In this document: piece after piece, positions 9,140 to 18,810 of the stretch
How positions within the stretch are numbered: the first letter of the stretch is position 1
How the letters are laid out: the number at the start of each line of letters is the position of its first letter
From: Micromonospora chaiyaphumensis
GTDB lineage: Bacteria > Actinomycetota > Actinomycetes > Mycobacteriales > Micromonosporaceae
NCBI RefSeq assembly: GCF_900091435.1
Contig: NZ_FMCS01000001.1
Location: forward strand, 1,115,512-1,179,511
Direction of reading: 5' to 3'
Length of the DNA stretch: 64,000 nt
Made by a program: the position numbers and the translations under genes
Notes under the pieces: model-generated
What the model was told of the DNA's origin: nothing
Databases searched by the model: none
Seen by the model: only the letters and a program-made list of their open reading frames with translations

Positions 9140-12100
9140 TCACTTCCAGTTGGGGAGCTGATAGAACGACCCGTAATGATCAGCCGTGACAAATGCCAGG
9201 CCGTCGTTGGAATATACCAAACGGTTACCGGGTTGCTTTGCCCGGCTCATCGTGTTCTTGAGGCCCACATCTGCCTCATAGTAGACGCGCCCGGGTGCCG
9301 ACGGCAGCAGCCTGGTCGAATTCTCATAAATGTCGCCGCCAATCTGGGCGCCGGGGACGTAATTGTTCAGGGCCTTCCCCGGCTTGTATCCGGCAGCCTC
9401 CGCCGCAGTCTTGGTGACGTAGTTGCCCGGAAGTTTGCCGGTCGTCTTCAGTGACTCGATCAACGGGTTGGCCGCCTCCGCCACCCCGAGCTGCGCTACG
9501 TAGCGGGCATGGGCAGCGGCGTTCGTGGCCCCGCTGGCGACTTCCTCCGTCTTGCCGGCCTTACCAGCCCCGCCACCAAGGAACAGGGTTGCCAGGTCGA
9601 AAACAGCTCGTCCAGCCGCGTGCGCGTCCCTACCGTTCTTGATGTCCTCCTCGTAGGGCTGCTTGATCCCGTTCCAGAGCTGCCGCGGGTTTTTGATCGC
9701 GTCGCCACGCGCTTCCGCTCGTGCCTTCGTCTCGGCGCGCGTCTGCTCGGACACGAACGGGCTGCTGCCGATGAACATGTCGTAACCGAGCTGACCCAGG
9801 CCGCTCGCCGCGTCCTTTGCGCCGTCGACGAATCCGCTGCCGAATCCCGTCAGGTTGTCGACGAACTCGTCCCAGGAGTGGCCGTCGATTTCGATGGCGC
9901 TGATCGGGTTGCCGCCACCGAAGGCGTACCGGTTACCGGTGAAGGGGTTGAGGCCGAGGTTCATGTCGGCCAGGGCGCCGTTGTAGCTGTCCCGGGAGAG
10001 GAACCGGTTCAGGCCGGGGCTGTAGTCACGGAACCCCATGTCGTAGGACTGGGAGCTCTGATCCCACCGCTTGGCGTTGAACCGGTACGCGTTGTACGGC
10101 TCCTTCGTCGGATCCTGCGCGTCCGGCTTGTCGATGCCCGTGAACTGGGCGTCGTCGTTCTTGCCGTACGCCGTGTAACCGTAGGTGGCCTTCGTGTCAC
10201 CGGTGTCGTCGGTCAGCTGCTCGACATCGGTGTGCGGGTCGTACCCGTAGTAGGCGTTCTCCTGGGTCCCGTCGTCCTTGTGCGTGATCTGGGACAGGCG
10301 CTGACCCCACGGCGAGTACTGGTACGACTTGGTGAGCTTGCCGGCGACCTCCTCGTCCAGGACCTCGCCCGACAGGCCGAGGTAGTTGAACCTGGTGGTC
10401 TTCTCCTTCGCGCCACCGGCATCGGTCGTCTTGGTGGCGGTCCGGTCCAGCGGGTCGTACGTGTACTTCGTCGTGGACGTGCTCGTGCCGTTGTTCTTGC
10501 GGTTCTCGATGACGTGGTCGAACCCGTCGTAGACGTTGCGCTCGAGAACCGTGCCCGCTGCGGTCACCGTGTCGAGGCGCCCGAACGGGTCGTAGTTGTA
10601 CGACGAGGTCGCGCCGCCCGCACTGGCGGTGAGGAGCCGGTTCCGGTCGTAGTTGTACGTCGTCGTGGTGCCTTTGAGGGTCTGCTCGATGACGTTGCTG
10701 TTGGCGTCGTGGACGTAGGTTTCCGTGCCGGCGCCGTCCCCGGTCTTGGTCAGGGTGGCCAGGCGGTCCCGCGGGTCGTAGGTGTAGTCGCTGGTGGTGT
10801 TGAGGTACGCCGAGTGGTTGTCGGCGTTCATCTTCCTGGCGACGTCGCGGGTGCGGTTGCCGTTCAGGTCGTAGGTGTAGGTGTGCTCCGACACCACCGT
10901 CGCGTTCGGCTTCTTCTCCACCTGGGTGTTCAGCAGCCCGTCGAGGTAGTACGTGTAGTTGACGGTGTTGCCGTTGCCCTTGGTCTCCCGAAGCTTCTCG
11001 CCGCGGTCGGTATAGGTGAAGGTGGTGGTCTTCCTGCCCGGGTCCGTGGCGGACTTGCCGTTCACCACTTCCGACACGAGGTCGCGCGGGTCGTAGGTGT
11101 AGCCGGCGTACTGCTTGTCGTGGGTGGTGGTCAGCGGTGCGCTGTTCTCGTTGTACGTGAAGGAGGTGGTGTTGGTGACCGTCCCGCTCTTGCTCTCGGT
11201 GACGGTCTGCACCTGGTTCAGGTCGGTGTAGACGACCGAGTAGTCGTCCACCCGGGCGCCGGGTGAGGCGTCCGTGATCGTCTTCAGGTTGCCGTTCGGG
11301 TCGTAGCGGTAGCGGTAGTCGTGCTTCTCGTTGTCGGCCTCGCCCGTGTTGTCGCGCACGAGCTTCACGGCGTCCGCGACAACCGTGCCGGTCGCCTGGT
11401 CGGACAGCGACACCTTGTGGCTGTTGCCCTCGGTGAAGCTGTACGAGCCGAGGCTCACCCAGGTCCCGGCGTTGGTGCTCTGGTTGACCGTCTTCGGGGT
11501 GTTGCCGCCGCCATGGCTGATCGTGTACTTGGCGTCGGTCGCCGCGCCGGTCACCTGCGGGTAGCGGGCGAAGACCTCGTACGTGCCCGACTGCGGCACG
11601 TTCAACCGCCAGGTGAACGTGTTCGTGCCGGTCCCAGCGGGCCGGGTGGCGTAGTCGGTGCCGTACCTGCCGGTCGCCGAGTTCGCTACGGCCCACGTCC
11701 CGGTCGCCGACGCGTTGTTGAACTCGGAGTTGTCGACCAGGACGACCTGCTTGCCGACCGGCACGCCGTCGTCGGAGCGGGACTTGAGCTTGCCGTCCGG
11801 GAAGTACGACCAGCTCATCGTCCGGTTCGACGACCCGCCGGCCGAGGTGACCGTCCGGGCCGTCTGGGCCCCGAGATCGTCGTAGTCGTACGAGGTGACG
11901 ATGTCCCACGGGTCGGACGAGGACTTCGTCCAGCCGTTGTCGTAGTAGGTGTACGTGGTGTCGTTGCGGACCGTCTGCCCGGCCGACGGGGGCGCCGACA
12001 GGGTCGTCAGCCGGCCCACTGCGTCGTACTGGTAGGTGGTGACATCCGCCGTGGTGTAGCGGCTGTCGTCCTTGTCGTACGCGCTCCGGGTCTCCTTGAC

Positions 12101-15100
12101 CCGGTTGAGCTTGTCGTAGGAGGTGACCGTGGCGAAGTCGTCCGGGTCGTCCGTGGTGGCGACCCCGCGAGGGCTCGTCACCTTGGTCTGATTGCCGACC
12201 TCGTCGTACTCGTACCTGGTGACGCGGTAGGTGATGGTGCCGTTGACGTTCTTGTGCGGCACCTTGACCTCGGTCGGGTTGCCCCCCGGATCGAGGGTGA
12301 CCTCGGTGGTGTTGCCCAACTGGTCCGTGGTCGCGGTGACCAGACCGTCACGGTCGTACGTGCTGCTGGTGGACTTGCCGAGCGCGTCGGTGGACTTGGT
12401 GACCCGGTGGGCGAGGTCGTACTCCAGCTTCGTGGTGTAGTCGGCGGTGTCGGCCGTGGCGTTCTTGCGCGGGTCGCCGACGGTGACGACGTTGCCCACG
12501 TTGTCGTACTCGTAGGTGATCTTCTGGTTCTTGGCGTTGGTCACCGAGGTGAGCTGGTAGACCTCGTCGTAGCCGTTGGTGGTGACGTAGTCACCGGCTT
12601 CCGAGGTCAGGTTGCCCTTGGGCTCGGTGGTGGTGAGCAGATTGCCCACCTTGTCGTAGGTGAACGACGTCTTCCGCTCCGGGTCGCCGGCGACGTCCAC
12701 CGGGGCCTTGGTCCAGGTGAGCTGGTCGGCTTCATCGTAGGAGGCCGTTGTGACGGCGCCGTTCGGCGCGGTCGACACGGTGACATTGTCGTTCGCGTCA
12801 TACGTCGGCGCAGGTGTGGTGATCCAGTCATCGCCGCCCTGGTTCCTGGCGACCTTGTTCTCCAGCGGACGGCCGAACGTGTCGTACGTCTGCGTGGTGT
12901 CGTGGGTGAGCGCGTCGGTCACCTTGAGGACCTGGCCGCGCACGTCGTAGACGAACTTCGTCTGCTTCTGGTTCGCGTCGGAGATGGTCTGCGGGTAGCC
13001 GTTCGGGTCGAAGCGGTCGTAGCTGGTGCCGTTGCCGTTGGCATCGGTAGCCGTCAGCATCTGGCCCCAGGCGTCGTACGTGTACGTCGTCTTGTAGTCG
13101 TCCGGGTCGCTCGTGGTGTTGCCGATCGGGTCGACCACCCAGGACAGGTCACCGTCGGCCTCGTAGCCGAAGGTCCACTTGCGGCCCTTCGGGCTGGTCT
13201 TGCTGACCAGGTCCGCGACGTATCCGTTCAGTTGGTACTGGTAGGTCAGCGTCGTACCCGGCCAACCGTTCTTGACCGCCTCGGCGTCCTTGATCTCGGT
13301 CGGGTAACCGGTCTTGGTGTCGTAGTCCCACGTCGACACCGCGCCGTTGTCCTCGGTCAGCGTGGTGACGTTGTGGTCGTTGTCCCAGCCCAGCTTCGTG
13401 ACCTGGTTCTTGGCGTTGGTGGTCTCGTACGGGCGGCCGTAGCCGTCCTGCTGGTACCGGGTGGTGTGGTTCTCGGCGTCGGTGACCGTGGTGTTGATTG
13501 CGGTACCTTGCGGTCCGTCCGGGTCGACGTAGCCGAACTGGGTCAGTTTGCCGAGCCGGTCGGTGTAGGACTTGGTGGTCCAGTGGAACTTCGGGTCGTC
13601 ACCGGCCTGCGGATAGTTGTACGCCAGCGTGGTGGCGTAGGAGGACTGGGCAGCGTTCGCGCGCGGGTCCGTGATCTTGACGAGCTTGACGTTCTTGTTG
13701 CCCTGGGTCATGTCGTAGGCGAACTTGAAGGTCTTGGGCGCGCCCATGGTGCCGCTGGAGCCGTAGCCGTCAACCAGCTCACCGAGCAGGCCCTTGTCGG
13801 TGTACGTGAAGGTCATCTTCCGGCCGGAGACGTCGGTGACCTGCCGGACGTGGTCGATGATCTTCGGGTTGGTCAGGTTCGTCGCGTTCGACACCCGGGT
13901 CCAGGTGGTGTCGTTGATGTAGTCGTAGGTCTGGCCCTTGGCGTAGTAGTCGATCGTCAGGGTCTTCCGGCCGGCCGGGTCGGTGATGTAGCGGAGGAAC
14001 TTGGTCGGCTTGTTGTTCGACTTCCGTTCCTCATAGGTGAACACCATCTCGTTGCCGTTGTTGTCCACCGTGCTGGTGAGGAAGCCCTCGCAGTCGTAGT
14101 AGAACTGCGTGCGGTCCGGCTTGGTCAGCCGCCACGCCTTCGGCTCCTGGGTGTTCGGCTTGCAGTCCGAGGTGGTGACCTTCTCCAGATAGAGGTGCAC
14201 ACCCTTCGGGCTCTTCCACGTCGAGGTGGCCGCGTCCCAGGTGAACCAGTGACTGGTGCCGTCACCGTCGGTCAGGGTGACCTTGGTCGGGTTCGGGTTC
14301 GGGTGGAGGTCCAGCGGGCTGCCCAGCCGCATCATGGACGACGCCTGCAGCGACCACCCGTAGCCGGCGACCGTGTCGCTGGTGTCAAGGGAGTTGTAGG
14401 CCAGCCGGACGAAGGTGGACAGGCCGCGTCCCGGGTTGCTGAACGCGTCGTACGACCAGACGCTGTTGCCGGCGTACAGGTTGTTCATGAGCGTGCCGCC
14501 GGCGCCGGTGTTCTTCCCCGCGTAGGAGTAGAACTTCTCCAGGCCGAGCTGGTCGGAGGTGGGTTCGACGACGGCGACGTTCTGGTCCAGCGAGGCGATC
14601 GGGCTCACCTCGGACAGCCATTTGCTGCTGGTCTTGTTGTACAGCTCCCACCGGAGCACGTAGTCGGTGCGCTTGTTGCCCTCGGTGGTGGACGCCGGCG
14701 CGGTCAGCGCCGCCGACACGGTGACCGCCTCTCCTGGCAGAACGTCCTTGGGCAGTGCGGTGACCGCCTGCGCCGTTTCGTCGGTCCGGGTGCCGTCGGC
14801 CCGCGCCCACCGGTACGACAGCTGCCAGTCGCCGGCCCGCCAGGTGCCGGTGGTGGGGTTGGTCACCGTGACGGGGACCGTGTTGGTGCTGCCCGGGGCG
14901 AGCCCCTGCGGCAGGTCCGGGGCGTAGTAGGTGCTCGCCGGCGTCGGTTCGATGTAGGTGACCACCAGCTTCGGTCGCAGCTGCGGCTCGGCGGCCTCGC
15001 TGGACAGGAAGATGGTCCGTTCGGCCGGGCTGGTCTCGTTGGCCAGCTTCACCAGGAAGCCGTTCTTGGCCTTGGTGCCGTTGACCCAGCTCTGCACGGC

Positions 15101-17764
15101 GTCCTTGACACGCCACAGCCGCCACGCCGGATCGTCCGTGTTGCCGGTGACGGTGTCCGTGACGGCGGGATCGTAGGCACCGCCCGCGGTCCAGGACGTG
15201 GCGGCGTCGGGCTTCGACCAGGAGGCTGTCGCCTCGTCGAAGGGCGTGTTGAGGGTGTGCACCTCGTAGGTGGCGCCGGCCGGGGTCGGAGTCGTCACCG
15301 ACCACATGTCGAACTCCGCATCCAGCACCTGGGCGTTGGCGGGAATGGTGGACACGTCGGGGAACGACACCGCCGCCCGGCTCTTGCCGTACGTGCCCGA
15401 GTTGTTGCCCACCATCAGCCACGGGTTGCCGGCAAGCACGTCGTGCCCGGAGTTCGGCTCGCTGGAGGACAGCGTGGTGTCCCGGGCGTCGCCCTGAATG
15501 AGCTGCACCACCCGGCCGGCGCGGGGCAACCGGACGATCTGCGTGGGCGCACCGATCAGCGACCCGTCCGCGGCCTTCACGGCGATCTGGTAGTAGTAGA
15601 CCTGCCCGAAGGGGTCGGTCGAGTCGACCGGCGTGGGGGTGGCCGTGGTGTCGGTGTACGAGGTGACGTTCTTCGCCACCGGGGCGACGAGGGTGGCCGC
15701 CGATGGGGTGAAGTTCTGGTAGATCGACCGGTGCACCTGGTATTCGACGATGTCGTCACCGGTGTAGCCGGACCACTTGAGCTGGGCGCCGGTGGAGTAG
15801 ATCTTGGTGGGTGGTTCCAGGGTCACCCCGGGCTTGCCGTAGTTGACGACCAGCTTGGGGGTGTTCTCGTTCTCGCCGTTGTAGGCGTACTCGGCGGCCT
15901 CGTACCGGGGGCCGCCGCGGCCGAGGTTCGTCTCGTCAGCCGCCTTCAACATGAACCCGTTGTTGGCGGTGCCGTTGACCCAGGACTGCACCAGGTTCGT
16001 CACCGGGTAGCTGTGCCAGACACTGGACTCGTTGGCCTTCTTCACCGCCCCGGCCTTGGTCAGCCGTACCGCGTCAGCGATCACCGCCACCTGGGTCGAC
16101 ACCCCGGCGTCGCCGAGCACCACCCGGCCGGTGGTGCCGGCGGTGAACGGGAAGGTGCCCAGGGTGGCCCAGTCCGCCGTGCCAGGGGCCTGCTGGTTGA
16201 CGTCCTTCGGCGCACTGCCGCCCGCGTACTGGACCGTGTACCGCGCGGCCGTCGACCGGTCGGTACCCGTCACGTAGTGCGCGTCGACGGTGTAGTTGCC
16301 GTCCTCGGGCACGGTGGGCACCCAGGTGAACGTCTCCCCCGCCACGTTGTTCTTGTTGGACTTGTAGGTGCCGTTGATGCCGTACTTGGTGTAGGCCGTG
16401 TTCCCGGAGGCCGGCCAGTCCCCGTTGATCGCCGTCTTGGCCGTGTCGGTGTCGTCCACGGTGACGCTGGTGGCCGCCCCGATGCCCATGCTCGCGCTGA
16501 TCGAGTTCCAGGTGACGTTGTTCTCCTGCCACGGTGCGGTCACCTGCCGCGCCTCGATCGGCACGTCATAGGCGTCCGACGTGTGTGTCTGGTCGAAATA
16601 CATCTGCAACGACGCCGCGTCGATGGTGGTGTTCGACGGGATGCCGGTCAGGTCGAACTTGACCAGGCTGCGGGCCTTGGACGAGGTGGTGGTGCCCACC
16701 GACAGCCGCCAGTTGCCGTCGAAGTTCGTCCCCGGCGAGTCGGAGGTGATCATCGCGTCCATCGACTGGGACGGCGTTGGCTGGATCTTGATGGTCGGAT
16801 CCACCGTGACCGGGAAGACCCGCTTCGGGTCTGCCAGCCAGCCCTTGTCCGCCGTCACGTCGATGGCCCAGCGGCCACCGTCAGCGCGCAGGGCCTGGGT
16901 CACCTTCTGGCTGTAGGCGAACCCGTACGGGGAGCCCGCGTCGGCCTTCGAGTCGAACATGAACGGTGCCGGCATCACCAGCAGCACCCGGTTGTCGACC
17001 GGGGACCGGAACTCGATCGAGCCGTCGTCGCGCTGGGCCACCCTGAGCGCGCCAGCCTCAAGGGTGAACGTCAGAGCCGATGCCGCGGACGGGGCGCGCA
17101 GCACCAGCCGCTCCTTGAGCGCGGTGGCGGTCACGTCGTACGCGAGGTCGACGCCGTCGGCGATGCCGGGGTAGGTGACGGTGTCGCCCTTCAGCACCGG
17201 CTTCACCGTGCGCGGCGCGCCGGCCAGGCCGAGGGTGACCTGCTGGCCGTCGAGCTCGAAGCGCGCCAGCTTCGCGGTGGAGGCACCGAACCGGCTGCGG
17301 AACGTGTTGGTGGTGTTGGCCGCGGCGAAACCGTCCGCCGTCGAGGGCGAGACGGTGGTGTCGATCGGCTGCCAGTTGCCCTTGGCATCCCGGTAGTGGC
17401 GCGGCGCGGCGGAGATCTCCGCCTGAAGCCGGCCGTCGGACATCGCGAAGACGCGGGTGGTGGCGGTCCGCCGACCGGTCAGCTCCTTCACCCGCTTGGC
17501 AGGCTTTTTGCGTACGCCGGCGGGGGGCTTCTGCGCCACGTAAAGGCCCGCGCTGACGGCCTCGGCCGGGGCCTTGGCGCGGCCGCCGTTGACCAGCTGC
17601 CGCGCGCCCCGGCCGAGCCGGTCCAGGAAGCTCTCCTCGTTGCCGGCCGAGGCGGTCGACGACCGCTCCGGCGCGGATCGGCGGAGCACCTCCATTCCGC
17701 CGAGCGTGGCCACCAGGGCCAGCACCAGGGCCACCACCAGTGGCCCTCGCAATCTCTGTCTCAC
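9140..17764 (-). CDS. RHS/YD-repeat polymorphic toxin with C-terminal barnase-type RNase
   Basis: 2874 residues from the GTG at 17764, which has GGGGAGG 7 nt upstream; an in-frame ATG at 17824 has none. Order: signal-anchor helix (PLVVALVLALVATLGG, about 8-23); DNRLRE-type module (about 330-400); golvesin-like module (about 445-575); second DNRLRE module (about 755-880); Rhs/YD repeats from about 1150; a second golvesin-like module inside the repeats (about 2012-2136); Rhs core end RDYSPGLNRFLSRDSY (about 2575-2594); linker; barnase domain (about 2770-2874). The last domain has KLPGNYVTKTAAEAAGY, GAQIGGDIYEN, GRVYYEADVG, NRLVYSNDG and TADHYGSF, keeping the barnase Lys27, Glu73, Arg87 and His102 equivalents. 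The Rhs cage family encloses and releases its C-terminal effector. Target RNA, export route and receptor are not visible. Confidence 0.93.
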   Translation of the reverse strand: MRQRLRGPLVVALVLALVATLGGMEVLRRSAPERSSTASAGNEESFLDRLGRGARQLVNGGRAKAPAEAVSAGLYVAQKPPAGVRKKPAKRVKELTGRRTATTRVFAMSDGRLQAEISAAPRHYRDAKGNWQPIDTTVSPSTADGFAAANTTNTFRSRFGASTAKLARFELDGQQVTLGLAGAPRTVKPVLKGDTVTYPGIADGVDLAYDVTATALKERLVLRAPSAASALTFTLEAGALRVAQRDDGSIEFRSPVDNRVLLVMPAPFMFDSKADAGSPYGFAYSQKVTQALRADGGRWAIDVTADKGWLADPKRVFPVTVDPTIKIQPTPSQSMDAMITSDSPGTNFDGNWRLSVGTTTSSKARSLVKFDLTGIPSNTTIDAASLQMYFDQTHTSDAYDVPIEARQVTAPWQENNVTWNSISASMGIGAATSVTVDDTDTAKTAINGDWPASGNTAYTKYGINGTYKSNKNNVAGETFTWVPTVPEDGNYTVDAHYVTGTDRSTAARYTVQYAGGSAPKDVNQQAPGTADWATLGTFPFTAGTTGRVVLGDAGVSTQVAVIADAVRLTKAGAVKKANESSVWHSYPVTNLVQSWVNGTANNGFMLKAADETNLGRGGPRYEAAEYAYNGENENTPKLVVNYGKPGVTLEPPTKIYSTGAQLKWSGYTGDDIVEYQVHRSIYQNFTPSAATLVAPVAKNVTSYTDTTATPTPVDSTDPFGQVYYYQIAVKAADGSLIGAPTQIVRLPRAGRVVQLIQGDARDTTLSSSEPNSGHDVLAGNPWLMVGNNSGTYGKSRAAVSFPDVSTIPANAQVLDAEFDMWSVTTPTPAGATYEVHTLNTPFDEATASWSKPDAATSWTAGGAYDPAVTDTVTGNTDDPAWRLWRVKDAVQSWVNGTKAKNGFLVKLANETSPAERTIFLSSEAAEPQLRPKLVVTYIEPTPASTYYAPDLPQGLAPGSTNTVPVTVTNPTTGTWRAGDWQLSYRWARADGTRTDETAQAVTALPKDVLPGEAVTVSAALTAPASTTEGNKRTDYVLRWELYNKTSSKWLSEVSPIASLDQNVAVVEPTSDQLGLEKFYSYAGKNTGAGGTLMNNLYAGNSVWSYDAFSNPGRGLSTFVRLAYNSLDTSDTVAGYGWSLQASSMMRLGSPLDLHPNPNPTKVTLTDGDGTSHWFTWDAATSTWKSPKGVHLYLEKVTTSDCKPNTQEPKAWRLTKPDRTQFYYDCEGFLTSTVDNNGNEMVFTYEERKSNNKPTKFLRYITDPAGRKTLTIDYYAKGQTYDYINDTTWTRVSNATNLTNPKIIDHVRQVTDVSGRKMTFTYTDKGLLGELVDGYGSSGTMGAPKTFKFAYDMTQGNKNVKLVKITDPRANAAQSSYATTLAYNYPQAGDDPKFHWTTKSYTDRLGKLTQFGYVDPDGPQGTAINTTVTDAENHTTRYQQDGYGRPYETTNAKNQVTKLGWDNDHNVTTLTEDNGAVSTWDYDTKTGYPTEIKDAEAVKNGWPGTTLTYQYQLNGYVADLVSKTSPKGRKWTFGYEADGDLSWVVDPIGNTTSDPDDYKTTYTYDAWGQMLTATDANGNGTSYDRFDPNGYPQTISDANQKQTKFVYDVRGQVLKVTDALTHDTTQTYDTFGRPLENKVARNQGGDDWITTPAPTYDANDNVTVSTAPNGAVTTASYDEADQLTWTKAPVDVAGDPERKTSFTYDKVGNLLTTTEPKGNLTSEAGDYVTTNGYDEVYQLTSVTNAKNQKITYEYDNVGNVVTVGDPRKNATADTADYTTKLEYDLAHRVTKSTDALGKSTSSTYDRDGLVTATTDQLGNTTEVTLDPGGNPTEVKVPHKNVNGTITYRVTRYEYDEVGNQTKVTSPRGVATTDDPDDFATVTSYDKLNRVKETRSAYDKDDSRYTTADVTTYQYDAVGRLTTLSAPPSAGQTVRNDTTYTYYDNGWTKSSSDPWDIVTSYDYDDLGAQTARTVTSAGGSSNRTMSWSYFPDGKLKSRSDDGVPVGKQVVLVDNSEFNNASATGTWAVANSATGRYGTDYATRPAGTGTNTFTWRLNVPQSGTYEVFARYPQVTGAATDAKYTISHGGGNTPKTVNQSTNAGTWVSLGSYSFTEGNSHKVSLSDQATGTVVADAVKLVRDNTGEADNEKHDYRYRYDPNGNLKTITDASPGARVDDYSVVYTDLNQVQTVTESKSGTVTNTTSFTYNENSAPLTTTHDKQYAGYTYDPRDLVSEVVNGKSATDPGRKTTTFTYTDRGEKLRETKGNGNTVNYTYYLDGLLNTQVEKKPNATVVSEHTYTYDLNGNRTRDVARKMNADNHSAYLNTTSDYTYDPRDRLATLTKTGDGAGTETYVHDANSNVIEQTLKGTTTTYNYDRNRLLTASAGGATSSYNYDPFGRLDTVTAAGTVLERNVYDGFDHVIENRKNNGTSTSTTKYTYDPLDRTATKTTDAGGAKEKTTRFNYLGLSGEVLDEEVAGKLTKSYQYSPWGQRLSQITHKDDGTQENAYYGYDPHTDVEQLTDDTGDTKATYGYTAYGKNDDAQFTGIDKPDAQDPTKEPYNAYRFNAKRWDQSSQSYDMGFRDYSPGLNRFLSRDSYNGALADMNLGLNPFTGNRYAFGGGNPISAIEIDGHSWDEFVDNLTGFGSGFVDGAKDAASGLGQLGYDMFIGSSPFVSEQTRAETKARAEARGDAIKNPRQLWNGIKQPYEEDIKNGRDAHAAGRAVFDLATLFLGGGAGKAGKTEEVASGATNAAAHARYVAQLGVAEAANPLIESLKTTGKLPGNYVTKTAAEAAGYKPGKALNNYVPGAQIGGDIYENSTRLLPSAPGRVYYEADVGLKNTMSRAKQPGNRLVYSNDGLAFVTADHYGSFYQLPNWK

Positions 17765-17886
17765 CCGTCGTCCTCCCCGTCCTTTTGCAACATGTGGGTA
17801 GGAAACTAGGGACGAGCCATACACGCGCAGCTATGTTTCCGATACGTCACGCTGGGTCGGAGCGCTCGCTGGGGCGTACGAACGCA

Positions 17887-17922
17887 AACGACGCCGGTGG
17901 CGAGGCCGCCACCGGCGTCGTT
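17887..17922 (-). terminator. Hairpin after the serine protease gene
   Basis: Perfect 15-bp stem AACGACGCCGGTGGC / GCCACCGGCGTCGTT with a 6-nt loop, 12 nt downstream of the protease stop. It separates that gene from the RHS promoter region (17765-17886). Confidence 0.75.
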
Positions 17923-17933
17923 CGAGCGGAGGG

Positions 17934-18716
17934 TCAGGCCGCGGTCTGGTGGATCCAGTCGGCGAGCCGGTCGGCCCGCTCGGTGGTCTCCTCCTGGGAG
18001 TGCGGGCACGCCGGCCCGTCGGACTCCACCGAGACCAGCGCCTCGGTGCCGTCGGCGTTCTGCACGAAGTAGGGTGCGCCGGAGTCCCACAGGCAGGCAC
18101 TCGTGTTCGCCGCCGGCGCATAACCCACGACCAGCACCGTGGAGCCGGCGACCCGGTTGATCTTGAACTGGCCGGTCTGCAGGTGGGTGGCCGGGGTGGC
18201 GTCGACGGAACTGGTGGCGCCCCAGCCGGTCATCCGCAGGATCGTGCCGGTCCTGGGTGCGGTGGTGCTCACCGGAAGCGGCGCGATGTCGGTGACCGGG
18301 GTGGCCAGCTTGACCAGCGCCACGTCCTGCCGGGACGCCTGCCGGACCTCCACCACGTCGACGACGTGCCCGGTGGCGGCGGACAGGTCGGCGCGGCCCA
18401 GGGTGGCGGTCGTCGCGTACGGCGCCGCACCGCTGACCCGGGCACCCGAGGTGTTGTGGAAGCAGTGGCCGGCGGTGATCACCCATTGTGGGGCGACGAG
18501 TGCCCCGGAGCAGGCGCTGTCGTACGTGGTGCCGTCGGCGCGCGGGATGTCGGTCATGGTGAGCTTGGTGGCGAACCGGTACTGCCCCTCGGCGACATCG
18601 GTCCCGTTGGCGACGGCGCGAGCGGCGCCGGGGACGGTCAGCACGGCGGACAGGCCGAGAAGCGCGGTGGCGCCGCCGGCCCGGAGGACGCGCGCAAGGA
18701 CGGACGATCCATTCAT
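17934..18716 (-). CDS. Secreted trypsin-like serine protease (S1 family)
   Basis: 260 residues. A signal peptide (hydrophobic core ATALLGLSAVLTVPG) ends near ARA. The catalytic triad is visible: His in VITAGHC (about 84), Asp in RQDVALVKL (about 131), Ser in LWDSGAPYF (about 212). The serine motif reads DSGAP rather than the usual GDSGGP, so the oxyanion-hole glycine next to it is altered. The start VANGTDVAEG is not the classical IVGG zymogen-cleavage site, though spacing is similar. It lies upstream of the RHS toxin gene on the same strand but is separated by a terminator, so co-function is only a guess. Confidence 0.85.
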   Translation of the reverse strand: MNGSSVLARVLRAGGATALLGLSAVLTVPGAARAVANGTDVAEGQYRFATKLTMTDIPRADGTTYDSACSGALVAPQWVITAGHCFHNTSGARVSGAAPYATTATLGRADLSAATGHVVDVVEVRQASRQDVALVKLATPVTDIAPLPVSTTAPRTGTILRMTGWGATSSVDATPATHLQTGQFKINRVAGSTVLVVGYAPAANTSACLWDSGAPYFVQNADGTEALVSVESDGPACPHSQEETTERADRLADWIHQTAA

Positions 18717-18810
18717 ACGGGGAACGGTAGGAAGGGCCGATACGGTGCCGGCTATCGTCGGGCTACTTCGGTGTCTGATCAGCCGCCACTGCGGGACGGA
18801 CCCGACCCTG

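Noticed and set aside
9139..9192. Upstream ATG for barstar at 9192
   Set aside because: It would overlap the toxin domain and has no ribosome site. The ATG at 9138 directly behind the RHS stop fits barstar length and coupling.
11321..17809. A 2162-codon open frame on the plus strand
   Set aside because: It is antisense to the RHS gene. Long antisense frames arise from GC-biased codon use. The protein is low-complexity, V/G/R-rich and has no domain.
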